NCBI RefSeq assembly: GCF_024972755.1
Contig: NZ_CP087724.1
Location: 62,001-126,000 of the forward strand
DNA length: 64,000 bases
Reading direction: 5' to 3'
From: Halanaeroarchaeum sp. HSR-CO
GTDB lineage: Archaea; Halobacteriota; Halobacteria; Halobacteriales; Halobacteriaceae
Part shown: piece by piece, positions 1-8,500 of the stretch
Position numbering within the stretch: position 1 is the stretch's first letter
Layout: every line of letters begins with the position of its first letter
Made by a program: the position numbers and the translations under genes
Notes under the pieces: generated by a model
Told to the model about the DNA's origin: nothing
Databases searched by the model: none
The model's input: the letters and a program-made list of their open reading frames with translations, nothing else

Positions 1-1138
1 GAGTCGTAGGGGAGTGTCTCGTCGACCGTGAATTCGACGAGATTTCGCCGCTCGGCGAGGGTTTCGTCGTCGAGGGCCGACGGTTCGAAGTACTCGACGC
101 TCACCCGGTCTGCGGTCATCGCCACCGCCACGATGTGGGGCATCGAGAACTTCGACTGTAGTGCCGTCTCCGGCTCGGTGTAGGCGATCGCATCGCGTGC
201 GCCACCCGCCGCTCGCACGTGCACCGCTTCGACGGTTTCCGGATCGATATCGTTTGCATCGAGTAACGAACGAGTCGCGGCGATTGTCGTGTGCGAGAAG
301 TAACAGGCCGGATATTTCTTGATGTGGATGCCAGGATCGACGAGGGTCCACCCCTCGCTCGTCGGGGCGGGCGGCAGTTCACTGGCGGCGTCCGTTGCTC
401 CGCTGTAGAGCGACCAGAACCCCTTGTCCCCTTCGATCGCCCGGTCGCCGGCGGTGAACCCATCGGCCGCGAGCAGCGCACTCGTCACGCCGGACCGCGC
501 AGCCAGTCCGGCGTGGAGCGGCTTGGTCATCGTCCCGAAGTTCTCCTTCAGGCCCGAGGGGGTCGACGCGGCGACGGTGAGTGCGCGCCTGGTGGCGTCG
601 ACGTCGAGGTCGAGCAAGGAGGCGGCCGTCGCCGTGGCGCCGATCGCCCCGAACGTCGAAGTCGCGTGCCAGCCCGCCTCGTAGTGATCGGGGCTCACCG
701 GCTCTGCGACGTAGCTGGCTGTCTCGAAACCGACGGCGTAGGCTTCGATGACGTCCTCACCGGTCGGGTCGACGTGTTCGGTCAACGCGAGAATGGGCGG
801 AAGCAAGACCACCGTCGGGTGGCCGTCCATCGCCCACGTGAGGTCGTCGTAATCCAGTGCGTGTGCTGCGGTTCCGAGGTGGAGGGCCAGCTCGGCTCGT
901 TCGCCACCGGTCGCTCCGTCGAGAGGGATGCCCGTCCGGGGAACTCGACCCGTGAATCCGCCGGTGATCTCGGAGCTTTCGTGGGCCAATCCCGCGAGCG
1001 TCACACCAACACCGTCCGTAATGGCCCGAACGACCGCGTTACGTCCCCGGTCCGGTAGGTCCGATACCGTCGTTTCGGTGACGAATTCGGCGAGCGTCCC
1101 CGATGCTGTCGCTGCGCTATCGTCGTGCGGGGGTGTCA
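1..1138 (-). CDS. MmgE/PrpD family protein (partial, runs off left edge)
   Basis: The reverse strand is open from an ATG at 1138 to the window edge, giving about 379 residues with no stop. The protein starts MTPPHDDSAAT and carries MmgE/PrpD hallmarks: an ALDYDD motif near residue 95, a GWH.TSTFG motif, and a KYPACYFSH segment. The family dehydrates or isomerises small tricarboxylates; 2-methylcitrate dehydratase is best known, and cis-aconitate decarboxylase is a relative. The C-terminal part is missing, so the substrate cannot be decided. A strong TATA box lies 26 bases before the ATG, suggesting a leaderless transcript. The TRAP transporter and acyl-CoA enzymes to the right suggest organic acid use, but no operon link is visible. 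The family call is firm; the reaction is open. Confidence 0.88.
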
Positions 1139-1477
1139 TACCCCTTCGTTTCGCGCCTGTATATATAATGGTTGTACCTCACCGCACCCGGGCAGATTGC
1201 CGATTCGAGTGTGTCGTGTCCCATCGACGTGCAGTGGCGATGGTGTTCGACCGAGGAACCCCCAACTATCGTGTGGATCGGTTTCTCACCGACAATTCGA
1301 TTGCGACCGTGGTACTGATGAATGGTGCCCCGATCCAGGCCGGCCTCCTCGCCGCCCTGGAAAGTTTCAGTTACGCGCCCGCTCCCAGCAAGGCCGGTCG
1401 GGTCGGGGGGGGGGCGGCTTCGAGCGCCGGCGCTATCCCTGGAGATCGACCACGCAGAGACGACGGGATCGGTCCGG
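1139..1477. other. Intergenic region without a recognised gene
   Basis: These 339 bases lie between the MmgE/PrpD start and the UspA stop. Apart from the TATA box I see only a run of ten G near 1415-1424. Short frames on both strands have atypical composition and no recognisable motif. Confidence 0.5.
1159..1169 (-). promoter_or_regulatory. TATA box of the MmgE/PrpD gene
   Basis: The run GTATATATAAT (plus-strand reading) is centred 26 bases upstream of the ATG at 1138. That is where a haloarchaeal TATA box sits for a leaderless mRNA, and the surroundings are GC-rich. Confidence 0.6.
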
Positions 1478-1921
1478 TTACCGTGCGACGAGGACGGGGA
1501 CCTCGCTCCCGAGGATGACTTTCTGACTGACACTGCCGAAGACGACCTTGCCGATCGGGGACCGATCGCGGACTCCCATGAGCAGCATGTTGACGTCGAG
1601 TTCACGTGACGCCGTGAGGATGGCCTCGGCGGGATCGCCGACTAACTCGTGGATCTCCGTGTCGATGCCCCGGTCCGACAGGGCCTCGGCGACGTCGTTG
1701 ACTGTCTCGGGTGGGTCGCGGAGTTCGTCGAGCGACTCGTTGATATCATCGAGGTATCCCGTGGCGAACCCACCGCCCTCTCCGGGGGTCTCGATCTCCT
1801 CGTAGACGTATACGACGTGTGCCTCGATCGGCTCGTCGACCGACGGGATATTCCCGATGGTATCGATCTGTTTCTCGGCACGCTCTTCGTTGTCGTCGAC
1901 CGGGATTAGAACTCGGTACAT
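1478..1921 (-). CDS. UspA family universal stress protein
   Basis: A 147-residue single Usp domain, the usual size for the family. It begins MYRVLIPVDDNEERAEKQ, the typical first beta strand with its Asp, and ends SEVPVLVAR, the usual last strand. The ATP-binding loop reads MGVRDRSPIGKVVFGS: the G-x9-GS half is kept, but the second Gly of G-x2-G is Asp, so nucleotide binding may be altered. Usp proteins are cytoplasmic stress factors and are often linked to transporters. Here the nearest is the TAXI-TRAP system on the opposite strand. A TTTATG box about 25 bases before the ATG suggests an independent leaderless transcript. Confidence 0.85.
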   Translation of the reverse strand: MYRVLIPVDDNEERAEKQIDTIGNIPSVDEPIEAHVVYVYEEIETPGEGGGFATGYLDDINESLDELRDPPETVNDVAEALSDRGIDTEIHELVGDPAEAILTASRELDVNMLLMGVRDRSPIGKVVFGSVSQKVILGSEVPVLVAR

Positions 1922-2356
1922 GAGTACCTGTCGTAGCCGAAATCACATAAACGTTGCATGACCTCGCGCCGTAGTCGACCCTCCTCATTCGAGTACGGTT
2001 TTCGGCTGGGCGCACACCCCTACGTTTCAGGTGGAGAACGGCCAATCACTGCACGAAAGTCGGCATTTGGGGATGTCCGGCTGCACTTGCACTGCTGGTG
2101 GAGACGGAACCCTTCGACCGGGCCGGGAGTGCCAGGGGCCCCCTCGTTACCGGCTCCACTCGACCGCTGGGAATCTCTCGACGATACCGCCGCTTCGGAC
2201 GTTCCCCGTTCGACCTATCGAGGTGACAGATAAACACGTCGATTATTTCGGTGCGATGTCGTTTCAGGGCTGTTATCCCCCGATATCGACGGTATGTGTC
2301 GGCTACCGGTGATATTCGATAGGTTTATTGTACACGATTGATTTAATGGGAACGTA
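1922..2356. other. Divergent intergenic region
   Basis: These 435 bases separate the divergent UspA and TAXI genes. The right end holds a promoter-like AGGTTTATTG at 2321-2330, about 31 bases before the TAXI start. Short frames in the middle have no family signature and Cys/Arg-rich composition unlike haloarchaeal proteins. Confidence 0.5.
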
Positions 2357-3493
2357 ATGGCAAGAGATACCACGCGTCGGGATATCCTGAAAGGGGCGTC
2401 GACTCTCGGTGTGATTTCACTCGCTGGCTGTTCGAGTAACGGAGATGGCGGAGATGGCGGAGATGGCGGCGACGGCGGAGATGGCGGCGATGGTGGCGAT
2501 GGTGGCGATGGTGGCGATGGTGGCGATGGCGGATCGCAAACGTACGACCTGAATATCGCGGCGACTGGCAGCGGTTCATCGACTCAGCAGGCTGCACAGG
2601 CGATGGCCCGGGCTGCGAGCCAGCACAGCGACAAGGTGTCGATCAGTGTGCAGAACACCGACGGCTGGACCGCGAACCTCTACGAGTACGACGCCGGAAA
2701 CTTCCAGTTCCTCGGCGTCGACAACAACTCTCTCGCGAAAGCGATGGCCGATCGGCCACCGTTCGACGAGGAGCCGGTCGACGAGCTCCCGATGCAGGGC
2801 TTCATCTTCACGAGTCTCGAGATCCACATGATCGCCATGGACGGATCGGGACTCGAATCGACGGATGACCTCCTGGACGGCGGCTACACGATCTACCCGA
2901 TTCAGCCGGGCTACGGGACCCGTCTGCTGACCGAAGAGGTCCTCAAAGAAGCAGGCTACTGGGAGGGCAACGACATACTCAACGTTGACACTGGCGACAT
3001 CTCGGGTGCCGTCGCGGAAGGTCGCGCCGACGCCCTGGCTGTGTACGGTGCCAACGGGGTCAACCTCAGTGGCTGGGTCCAGGAAGTCGACGTGCGCAGC
3101 GATGGCAAACTGTACCTCCTCGAACCCGGCGACAACCTGCTGGAGGCCATCGAGAACGTCGCCGGCGCGACCCGGAAGGACTACGACGAGTACCCCTACG
3201 AATGGGAACAGGACGTGACGGACGTCACCGATACCACCACTGCATGGGTGCTGGCCGGACAGTGGGTGTTCGGCCCCGGAATTCCGGCGGACGCCACTCA
3301 TGAAGTGGCCCGCATCGCCTCGGAGCATCACGAGGCGCTTCGTGAAGCCGACCCGACGGCCCTCGACCATTCGGGCGTCGAGTCGATGACGCAGGCCGTG
3401 ATCCCCGACCTCGAGATTCACCCGGGTATCGCCAACTACTGGAAGGAGAACGACGCCTGGAACGACGAGTGGATGGTCGGCGAAACCAACTAG
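2357..3493 (+). CDS. TAXI family TRAP transporter solute-binding subunit
   Basis: A 378-residue lipoprotein. The N-terminus has a Tat motif (RRDILKG) followed by a lipobox ending at SLAGC, so the mature protein should be lipid-anchored outside the membrane. An extreme Gly/Asp linker (repeated GGD, residues about 30-58) precedes the binding domain. The domain begins TYDLNIAATGSGSSTQQAAQ and ends with the TAXI-type helix HPGIANYWKEN. TAXI proteins deliver a small organic acid, often a dicarboxylate or amino acid, to a TRAP permease; the fused permease follows 140 bases downstream. The ligand cannot be read from sequence. A TATA-like TTTATT about 31 bases upstream marks the operon promoter. Confidence 0.92.
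   Translation: MARDTTRRDILKGASTLGVISLAGCSSNGDGGDGGDGGDGGDGGDGGDGGDGGDGGDGGSQTYDLNIAATGSGSSTQQAAQAMARAASQHSDKVSISVQNTDGWTANLYEYDAGNFQFLGVDNNSLAKAMADRPPFDEEPVDELPMQGFIFTSLEIHMIAMDGSGLESTDDLLDGGYTIYPIQPGYGTRLLTEEVLKEAGYWEGNDILNVDTGDISGAVAEGRADALAVYGANGVNLSGWVQEVDVRSDGKLYLLEPGDNLLEAIENVAGATRKDYDEYPYEWEQDVTDVTDTTTAWVLAGQWVFGPGIPADATHEVARIASEHHEALREADPTALDHSGVESMTQAVIPDLEIHPGIANYWKENDAWNDEWMVGETN
2441..2532 (+). repeat. 9-bp tandem repeats coding a Gly/Asp linker
   Basis: About ten imperfect copies of a GGCGATGGT-like 9-mer in the linker of the TAXI lipoprotein. Each unit codes Gly-Gly-Asp. Slippage would change linker length without shifting the frame. Confidence 0.85.
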
Positions 3494-3633
3494 TCCTGAC
3501 CCGCCGATCCGATTAACATATTTGTTCGTCCGAAAATAACCAAGTAATATCATGTGGCGCAATCCGACCGATGGACGACCGATAATTCGTGCAGCGAGTG
3601 AGAGTACCGCCGGACCGAGGACGGTGATCTAAC

Positions 3634-5763
3634 GTGAGCCACGGCGAACCGCCGGCCTCGAAGGAAGACGTCCCGGACGTCACGCAAGGCTTCGACAGGG
3701 AAGGTCCGTGGGACGCCGAATTCGTCTCGATGCGCAACGTCCTCATTGCCCTCTCCGTCGTGTTCTGGGGGATCGTTATCTACTATGCGTACTCCCAGAT
3801 GATGCCTCGCGCACAGTATGGGGTCCTCTTTTTGGGGGGTATTCTCCTCCTCTATATCTGGCACCAGTTGATGGAAATGTCCGGCGGCGGGAACGGGTCC
3901 CTTCTCGCGGATCTGAAAGCAGCGTACGCACCGGGCAATCGTCTCACCGCGACCTTGTTGACGCTCTCGGCCATCGACGTGCTCGCGACGACCATCTACA
4001 TGGCGACGAACTTTCACGCGCTGTACGTCACTCGGTCGGGTCGTGCGCTCGAGTTCGAACTCTACGGGGCAGCGGTGTTCACGCTGGTCATCATCTACCT
4101 GACCTACCGGTCGTTCGGGTTCACGTTCCTGGCCATCGTGTTACTCGGGATCGTCTACGGCCGCTACGGGATGTACTTCCCCGGCGCGTTCCAGCACGGT
4201 GGTATCGGCTGGGGCCGGTTGATGCGCATTCTCGTGGTCAGCGTCGACGGGTTCTTCGGGTTCCTGACCCGTCTGGTGGCCGCGTGGATCGCCCTGTTCT
4301 TACTGTTCGCCGGCTTCCTCAGGTCCTATGGGGCGTTCGATCTCATCATGCGCCTCGCGTTCCGGGCCGCCGGCTACATCGACTCCGGGATCGCCCAGAC
4401 CGCCGTCCTCTCCTCGGCCGTCATCGGATCGGTGAACGGGAGCCAGACCGCTAACGCCAGCATGACCGGTTCGTTCACCATCCCGTTGATGAACCGGTAC
4501 GGGATCAAATCAGAGACGTCGGCTGGCATCGAAGCGGTGGCGTCGACCTCCGGACAGGTTCTGCCGCCGGTCATGGGCGCTGGCGCGTTCATCATGGCCA
4601 ACCTCATCACGGGGATCACCTACGTCGACGTCATCATGGCGGGTCTGATTCCGGCCGCGGTCCTCGTCGTGACGATCTTCATGGGCGTCCACTACGTCTC
4701 CGTTCCGCAACTCGGCAAGGTGGACCTGGACGAGCTCATCCAGGAGCCGATGCCGAGGTCCGAGTTCTACACGGAAGTCGTCAAGTACGGGATTCCGATG
4801 GGGGTCCTGATCTATCAGCTCGGGATCGCCCAGGTCACGGTCATGACCGCGGCGTTGCACACCTCGCTGTCGATGATGCTCACCGCGACAGGCATCCCGC
4901 TGCTCCAGGCCGGTGCCGGACTCAGCGACGAGACGGTCGTCGAAGCCGGCAAACGCGGCGTCTGGGAGACGCTCAACGGTGCCCGCGTCGGCGTCATCGT
5001 CCTGGCGCCGGTCGCCATCATCCTCGCCGCGATCAACGGCGTCGTCGACATCCTCACGGCGACCGGCGTGCCGGGTTACATCGCGTTGACCCTCATGGAG
5101 CTCTCCGGCGGTCGGCTCTGGCTCGCCTCCCTGCTCGCCGTGATCATCTCGATCCTCCTCGGACTGGGAATGCCGACGACGGCGGCGTACACCATCGTCG
5201 CGTTGCTCATCGCGCCGACGATGATCAACCAGTTCCTGCTGCCGGAGCTGGCGGGACACTTCTTCGTGTTCTACGCCGCGATTCTCGCGGGGTTGACGCC
5301 ACCAATTGCTACTACGATCGCGGTCGCCGCAGGCATATCGGGAGGTGACTTCTGGGGCTCCGCGGTCGAAGGGATCAAGATATCCGCGCCGCTGTTCGTC
5401 CTCCCGTTCGCCTTCGTCTACCACCCGGAGATCGTCTCGGCGACGTTCACCGGCCCGGTGTTGCTCTCCGGGGCGCTGGCCCTCGCGGGCGGGATCGCGA
5501 TCATCCACGGGATCAACTACCCGATGGGATTCGGCATGGTGATCAACGTTCCAGCGAGAATCGTCTTCTCGGTACTGGGACTGATCACCATGGTCCATCC
5601 CACGCGAACCTGGCAGCTTGGGGCGCTCGTCCTCATCGTCGTGCTGTACGTCCTGCAGGCGTTCGTCGGGAAACCGCAGCCGCTCTCCTCGCTGCCAGGG
5701 CCGACGATATTCCCGAAGAAGAAACAGAAAGAACCCGACGCGGTCGAAGCGGACCCGAAGTAG
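3634..5763 (+). CDS. TRAP transporter fused permease (4TM + 12TM)
   Basis: A 709-residue membrane protein with a GTG start, within the range of fused DctQ-DctM TRAP permeases. The N-terminal third holds the small-subunit-like helices. The C-terminal two thirds carry DctM signatures such as GSVNGSQTANASMTG, a VMGAGAFIMA segment and GLGMPTTAAYTIVA, the re-entrant transport loops. It uses an ion gradient, presumably Na+, to take up the ligand captured by the upstream TAXI lipoprotein. The tail is a short charged cytoplasmic extension (KKKQKEPDAVEADPK). The long complementary frame here is a shadow caused by GC-rich codons. Confidence 0.93.
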   Translation: MSHGEPPASKEDVPDVTQGFDREGPWDAEFVSMRNVLIALSVVFWGIVIYYAYSQMMPRAQYGVLFLGGILLLYIWHQLMEMSGGGNGSLLADLKAAYAPGNRLTATLLTLSAIDVLATTIYMATNFHALYVTRSGRALEFELYGAAVFTLVIIYLTYRSFGFTFLAIVLLGIVYGRYGMYFPGAFQHGGIGWGRLMRILVVSVDGFFGFLTRLVAAWIALFLLFAGFLRSYGAFDLIMRLAFRAAGYIDSGIAQTAVLSSAVIGSVNGSQTANASMTGSFTIPLMNRYGIKSETSAGIEAVASTSGQVLPPVMGAGAFIMANLITGITYVDVIMAGLIPAAVLVVTIFMGVHYVSVPQLGKVDLDELIQEPMPRSEFYTEVVKYGIPMGVLIYQLGIAQVTVMTAALHTSLSMMLTATGIPLLQAGAGLSDETVVEAGKRGVWETLNGARVGVIVLAPVAIILAAINGVVDILTATGVPGYIALTLMELSGGRLWLASLLAVIISILLGLGMPTTAAYTIVALLIAPTMINQFLLPELAGHFFVFYAAILAGLTPPIATTIAVAAGISGGDFWGSAVEGIKISAPLFVLPFAFVYHPEIVSATFTGPVLLSGALALAGGIAIIHGINYPMGFGMVINVPARIVFSVLGLITMVHPTRTWQLGALVLIVVLYVLQAFVGKPQPLSSLPGPTIFPKKKQKEPDAVEADPK

Positions 5764-5814
5764 GCCGTTTCGCTCTCCGGCAAACGTTTTTACTGTTCAT
5801 CGTGAAAGTGTGGC

Positions 5815-6423
5815 ATGGATATCGCCATTATCGTCTTCGAGGGATTCGACGAACTGGACGTGATCGGCCCGTTCGAGGTCCTCGAGAACGCCCGGGAAGC
5901 CGGGGCGGATCTGGCGGTGACGCTCTGTTCGGTCGACGACGCCTCCACGGTGACCGCCAGTCACGGGCTTCGAATCGGTGTCGACGCCAGGCTCGAGGAC
6001 TGCGACCCCGACGTCGTGCTGGTACCCGGTGGGCAGTGGGGCGCGAAAGGTACAACCGGGGCCTGGGCCGAGGCCGAACGTGGCGTCATCCCGGAGGCCG
6101 TCGCGGCGATGTACGATGAAGGGGCGACCATGCTGGGTGTCTGCACTGGCAGCATGCTCCTCTCACGCGCGCACGTAACCGACGGACGCCCGGCGATCAC
6201 CCACTCCGGGGCCATCGACGACCTCGAAGATTCGGGGGCAGACGTGGTCGACGCACGCGTCGTCGACGACGGGGACCTCGTGACGTCCGGCGGGGTGACC
6301 GCCGGTATCGACCTCGCCTTTCACTTCGTGCGACGGGAGTTCGGCGACGACATCGCCGATCGGGTCGCCGATCGGATGGAGTACGAGCCACGGGGCGAGG
6401 TCTATCGCCCCGGCGTTCAGTAG
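5815..6423 (+). CDS. DJ-1/PfpI family protein (class I glutamine-amidotransferase-like fold)
   Basis: 202 residues. The fold signature is clear: an N-terminal strand IAIIVFEGFDELDVIGPFEV, a central VLVPGG, and a nucleophile elbow GVCTGSMLL with Cys at about residue 110. The TSGGVTAGIDLAFHFV stretch near the C-terminus is typical of the branch holding isonitrile hydratase and AraC-like DJ-1 domains. No DNA-binding domain is attached. A small-molecule hydratase or a chaperone/deglycase role is possible, but the substrate is unknown. It lies 51 bases after the TRAP permease with its own T-rich box about 28 bases before the ATG, so it may be transcribed separately. Confidence 0.88.
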   Translation: MDIAIIVFEGFDELDVIGPFEVLENAREAGADLAVTLCSVDDASTVTASHGLRIGVDARLEDCDPDVVLVPGGQWGAKGTTGAWAEAERGVIPEAVAAMYDEGATMLGVCTGSMLLSRAHVTDGRPAITHSGAIDDLEDSGADVVDARVVDDGDLVTSGGVTAGIDLAFHFVRREFGDDIADRVADRMEYEPRGEVYRPGVQ

Positions 6424-6652
6424 CACGGTCAGCGGGGCCGACGATCGGGGTCTGATCGACGCCCGGTCTACTGCAGCAACCGCGAACGGATTACTGCCGT
6501 GGAAGAGCCGTTCCCCGGCGTGGGGACGATCTTGCGGTGCTGTCAGCGACGGTGTTCGCGTTGCCGTTTCCACGTCGATAGCTCGGCCCCCTCGAACCGG
6601 CCAGCGCTCCCCGCCCGGTATCGCCTCTCCGCCGAATTCTTCACGGATTATC

Positions 6653-6665
6653 GGTTATTTTATTC
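6653..6665 (+). promoter_or_regulatory. TATA box of the acyl-CoA dehydrogenase operon
   Basis: GGTTATTTTATTC is an AT-rich island about 31 bases before the ATG at 6691 in GC-rich surroundings. It fits the promoter of the three-gene operon 6691-9960. Confidence 0.5.
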
Positions 6666-6690
6666 TGTCGGGTGTTGACCAGTACCCTGT

Positions 6691-7896
6691 ATGACTAGTG
6701 AGTGGCGTGATACCGTCACCCTCGACGGTCAGCAGCGGCTCGTCCGCGACAGCATTCGGGAGATATCGGCGGAGTACGCCGACGAATACTGGCGGGACCG
6801 GGACATCTCCGGGGAGTACCCGAGCGACTTCGTCGATACCTTGGCCGATCACGACTGGCTCGGCATCTTGATCCCGGAGGAGTACGGCGGGGTCGGGATG
6901 GGGACCAAAGAGGTCGTCGTGATGATGGAGGAACTCGCGGCCGAGGGCGGCGGATTCACGGCGCCCCAGTCGATCCACGGTGGGATTTACAACAGTGTTC
7001 CCCTCGTCCGCCACGCGAGCGAGGACCTCAAAGACGAGATTCTTCCGGAACTCGCGAGTGGCGAGTCCCGATTACAGTCGCTGGGTCTCACCGAACCGAA
7101 CGCTGGCTCGGACTCCACCTCGATCGAGACCCAGGCCGAGAAGGACGGGGACGAATACGTCATCAACGGGCAGAAGATCTGGATTTCGCGGGTCGATCAC
7201 AGCGACTACGCGCTCGTGATGGCGCGGACGACGCCGAAAGCGGACGTCGAGAAGCGAACCCGCGGGATCTCGATGTTTCTGGTAGATCTGGAGGACGCCT
7301 ACGACCAGGACGCGTTGAAAATCCAGCAGATCCCCAAGACCGCGAGCACGGCCGTCCACTCCTTCGAGATGTGGTTCAAGGACCTTCGTGTCCCCGAACG
7401 AAATCTGGTCGGCGTCGAAGGCGAGGGCTTCTATCAGCTCCTCGACGGACTCAACGAGGAACGCCTCGCAATCGCCGCGGAGGCGCTCGGCCTCGGCTTC
7501 ACGGCCCTTCGCTCCGCCGTCGAGTACGCCAACGAGCGAGAGGTGTTCGACAGCCCAATCGGGTCGAACCAGGCGATGCAACACCCGATGGCGGAAGCCT
7601 ACGCCCGCCTCCGGGCAGCGAAACAGGTCACCTACAGCGCGGCCGAGGTGCTGGACGACGTCGAACGGACCGAGGCGGGCGCCCGCGCCAACACGGCGAA
7701 GTTCCTCTCCGCCGACGCCGCCTTCGACGCCGCCGACATCGCCGTGCAGGCCCACGGTGGCTTCGGCGTCGCCCGCGAGTACGACGTCGAACGGTACTTC
7801 CGGGAGGCCAGGCTCACCAGACTCGTCCCGATCACCCAGGAACTCGTGCTCAACTACCTCGGGAACTCCGTGCTGGGGCTTCCCCGTTCGTACTAA
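6691..7896 (+). CDS. Acyl-CoA dehydrogenase family protein
   Basis: 401 residues, the normal length for the FAD-dependent acyl-CoA dehydrogenase superfamily. The middle domain has GLTEPNAGSDSTS and the WISRVDHSDYALVMART strand; the helical C-terminal domain has REVFDSPIGSNQAMQH and QAHGGFGVAREYDVERYFREAR. The usual catalytic YEGT motif is absent; the equivalent reads LVPITQEL and the protein ends LGLPRSY, as I recall for one FadE-like branch. The enzyme should desaturate an acyl-CoA at C2-C3 and pass electrons to ETF. It is followed by a hydratase and a CoA transferase, so it probably performs step two of a short degradation path. Confidence 0.9.
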   Translation: MTSEWRDTVTLDGQQRLVRDSIREISAEYADEYWRDRDISGEYPSDFVDTLADHDWLGILIPEEYGGVGMGTKEVVVMMEELAAEGGGFTAPQSIHGGIYNSVPLVRHASEDLKDEILPELASGESRLQSLGLTEPNAGSDSTSIETQAEKDGDEYVINGQKIWISRVDHSDYALVMARTTPKADVEKRTRGISMFLVDLEDAYDQDALKIQQIPKTASTAVHSFEMWFKDLRVPERNLVGVEGEGFYQLLDGLNEERLAIAAEALGLGFTALRSAVEYANEREVFDSPIGSNQAMQHPMAEAYARLRAAKQVTYSAAEVLDDVERTEAGARANTAKFLSADAAFDAADIAVQAHGGFGVAREYDVERYFREARLTRLVPITQELVLNYLGNSVLGLPRSY

Positions 7897-7933
7897 TCTC
7901 TAAGTACATTCCGAACAACACCCGACAGGAACC

Positions 7934-8500
7934 ATGACAAACGACACCGATTCCACGGACCAGGACCGACGCATCGTCGCGGGGTGGCAAGGCCGCTACT
8001 TCGAAGATTTCGAGGTTGGCGACATCTACAAACATCCCTACGGCCGCACGGTCACGGAGACCGACAACGTGTGGATGACGAATATCACGATGAACCTCAA
8101 CCCGATGCACTTCAACGAGGCCTACGCGGCCGAGACGGAGTTCGGCGAACGCCTCGTCGACGGGACGTTCGTGATCGCACTCGTCGTCGGGATGAGCGTC
8201 ATCGACGTCTCTGCGAACGCCACGGCGAACCTGGGCTACGACGACATCCGCCACCACGGGCCGGTGTTCCACGGCGACACACTGTTCGCCGAGTCGGAGG
8301 TCATCGAGAAACGCGAGAGCGAGTCCAGAGACCACGTCGGTATCGTCACGACCGAACTGCGGGCGTTCAACCAGGACGACGAGCTGGTCCTCTCGCTCGA
8401 GCGGACGCCGATGGTACTGAAACGCGAGTACGCCCAGCCATCGCCCGAACAGCCAACCGGCTGGCCGGACGGCGTCGGTGCCCAGCCCGACGAGCTATGA
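7934..8500 (+). CDS. MaoC family hydratase, mesaconyl/itaconyl-CoA hydratase-like
   Basis: 188 residues with a hot-dog fold. After GRYFEDFEVGDIY comes the region that normally reads D-x-N-P-x-H in R-specific enoyl-CoA hydratases. Here it is TMNLNPMHFNEAYA followed by TEFGERLVDG, with Asn in place of the catalytic Asp. That TMN..P.H pattern, with FHGDTLFAESEV and RAFNQ further on, recalls the branch with mesaconyl-CoA and itaconyl-CoA hydratases rather than fatty acid hydratases. The substrate may therefore be a C5 unsaturated dicarboxylyl-CoA. Its stop codon overlaps the next start (ATGA), so it is translationally coupled to the CoA transferase. Confidence 0.85.
   Translation: MTNDTDSTDQDRRIVAGWQGRYFEDFEVGDIYKHPYGRTVTETDNVWMTNITMNLNPMHFNEAYAAETEFGERLVDGTFVIALVVGMSVIDVSANATANLGYDDIRHHGPVFHGDTLFAESEVIEKRESESRDHVGIVTTELRAFNQDDELVLSLERTPMVLKREYAQPSPEQPTGWPDGVGAQPDEL

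Noticed and set aside
1415-1424. Run of ten G as a phase-variable tract
   Set aside because: It lies outside any supported gene and promoter, so no switching effect can be argued.
7984-8496. Upstream extension of the CoA transferase
   Set aside because: The in-frame extension is Arg-rich and overlaps the MaoC gene; the ATG at 8497 in the ATGA overlap is the natural start.
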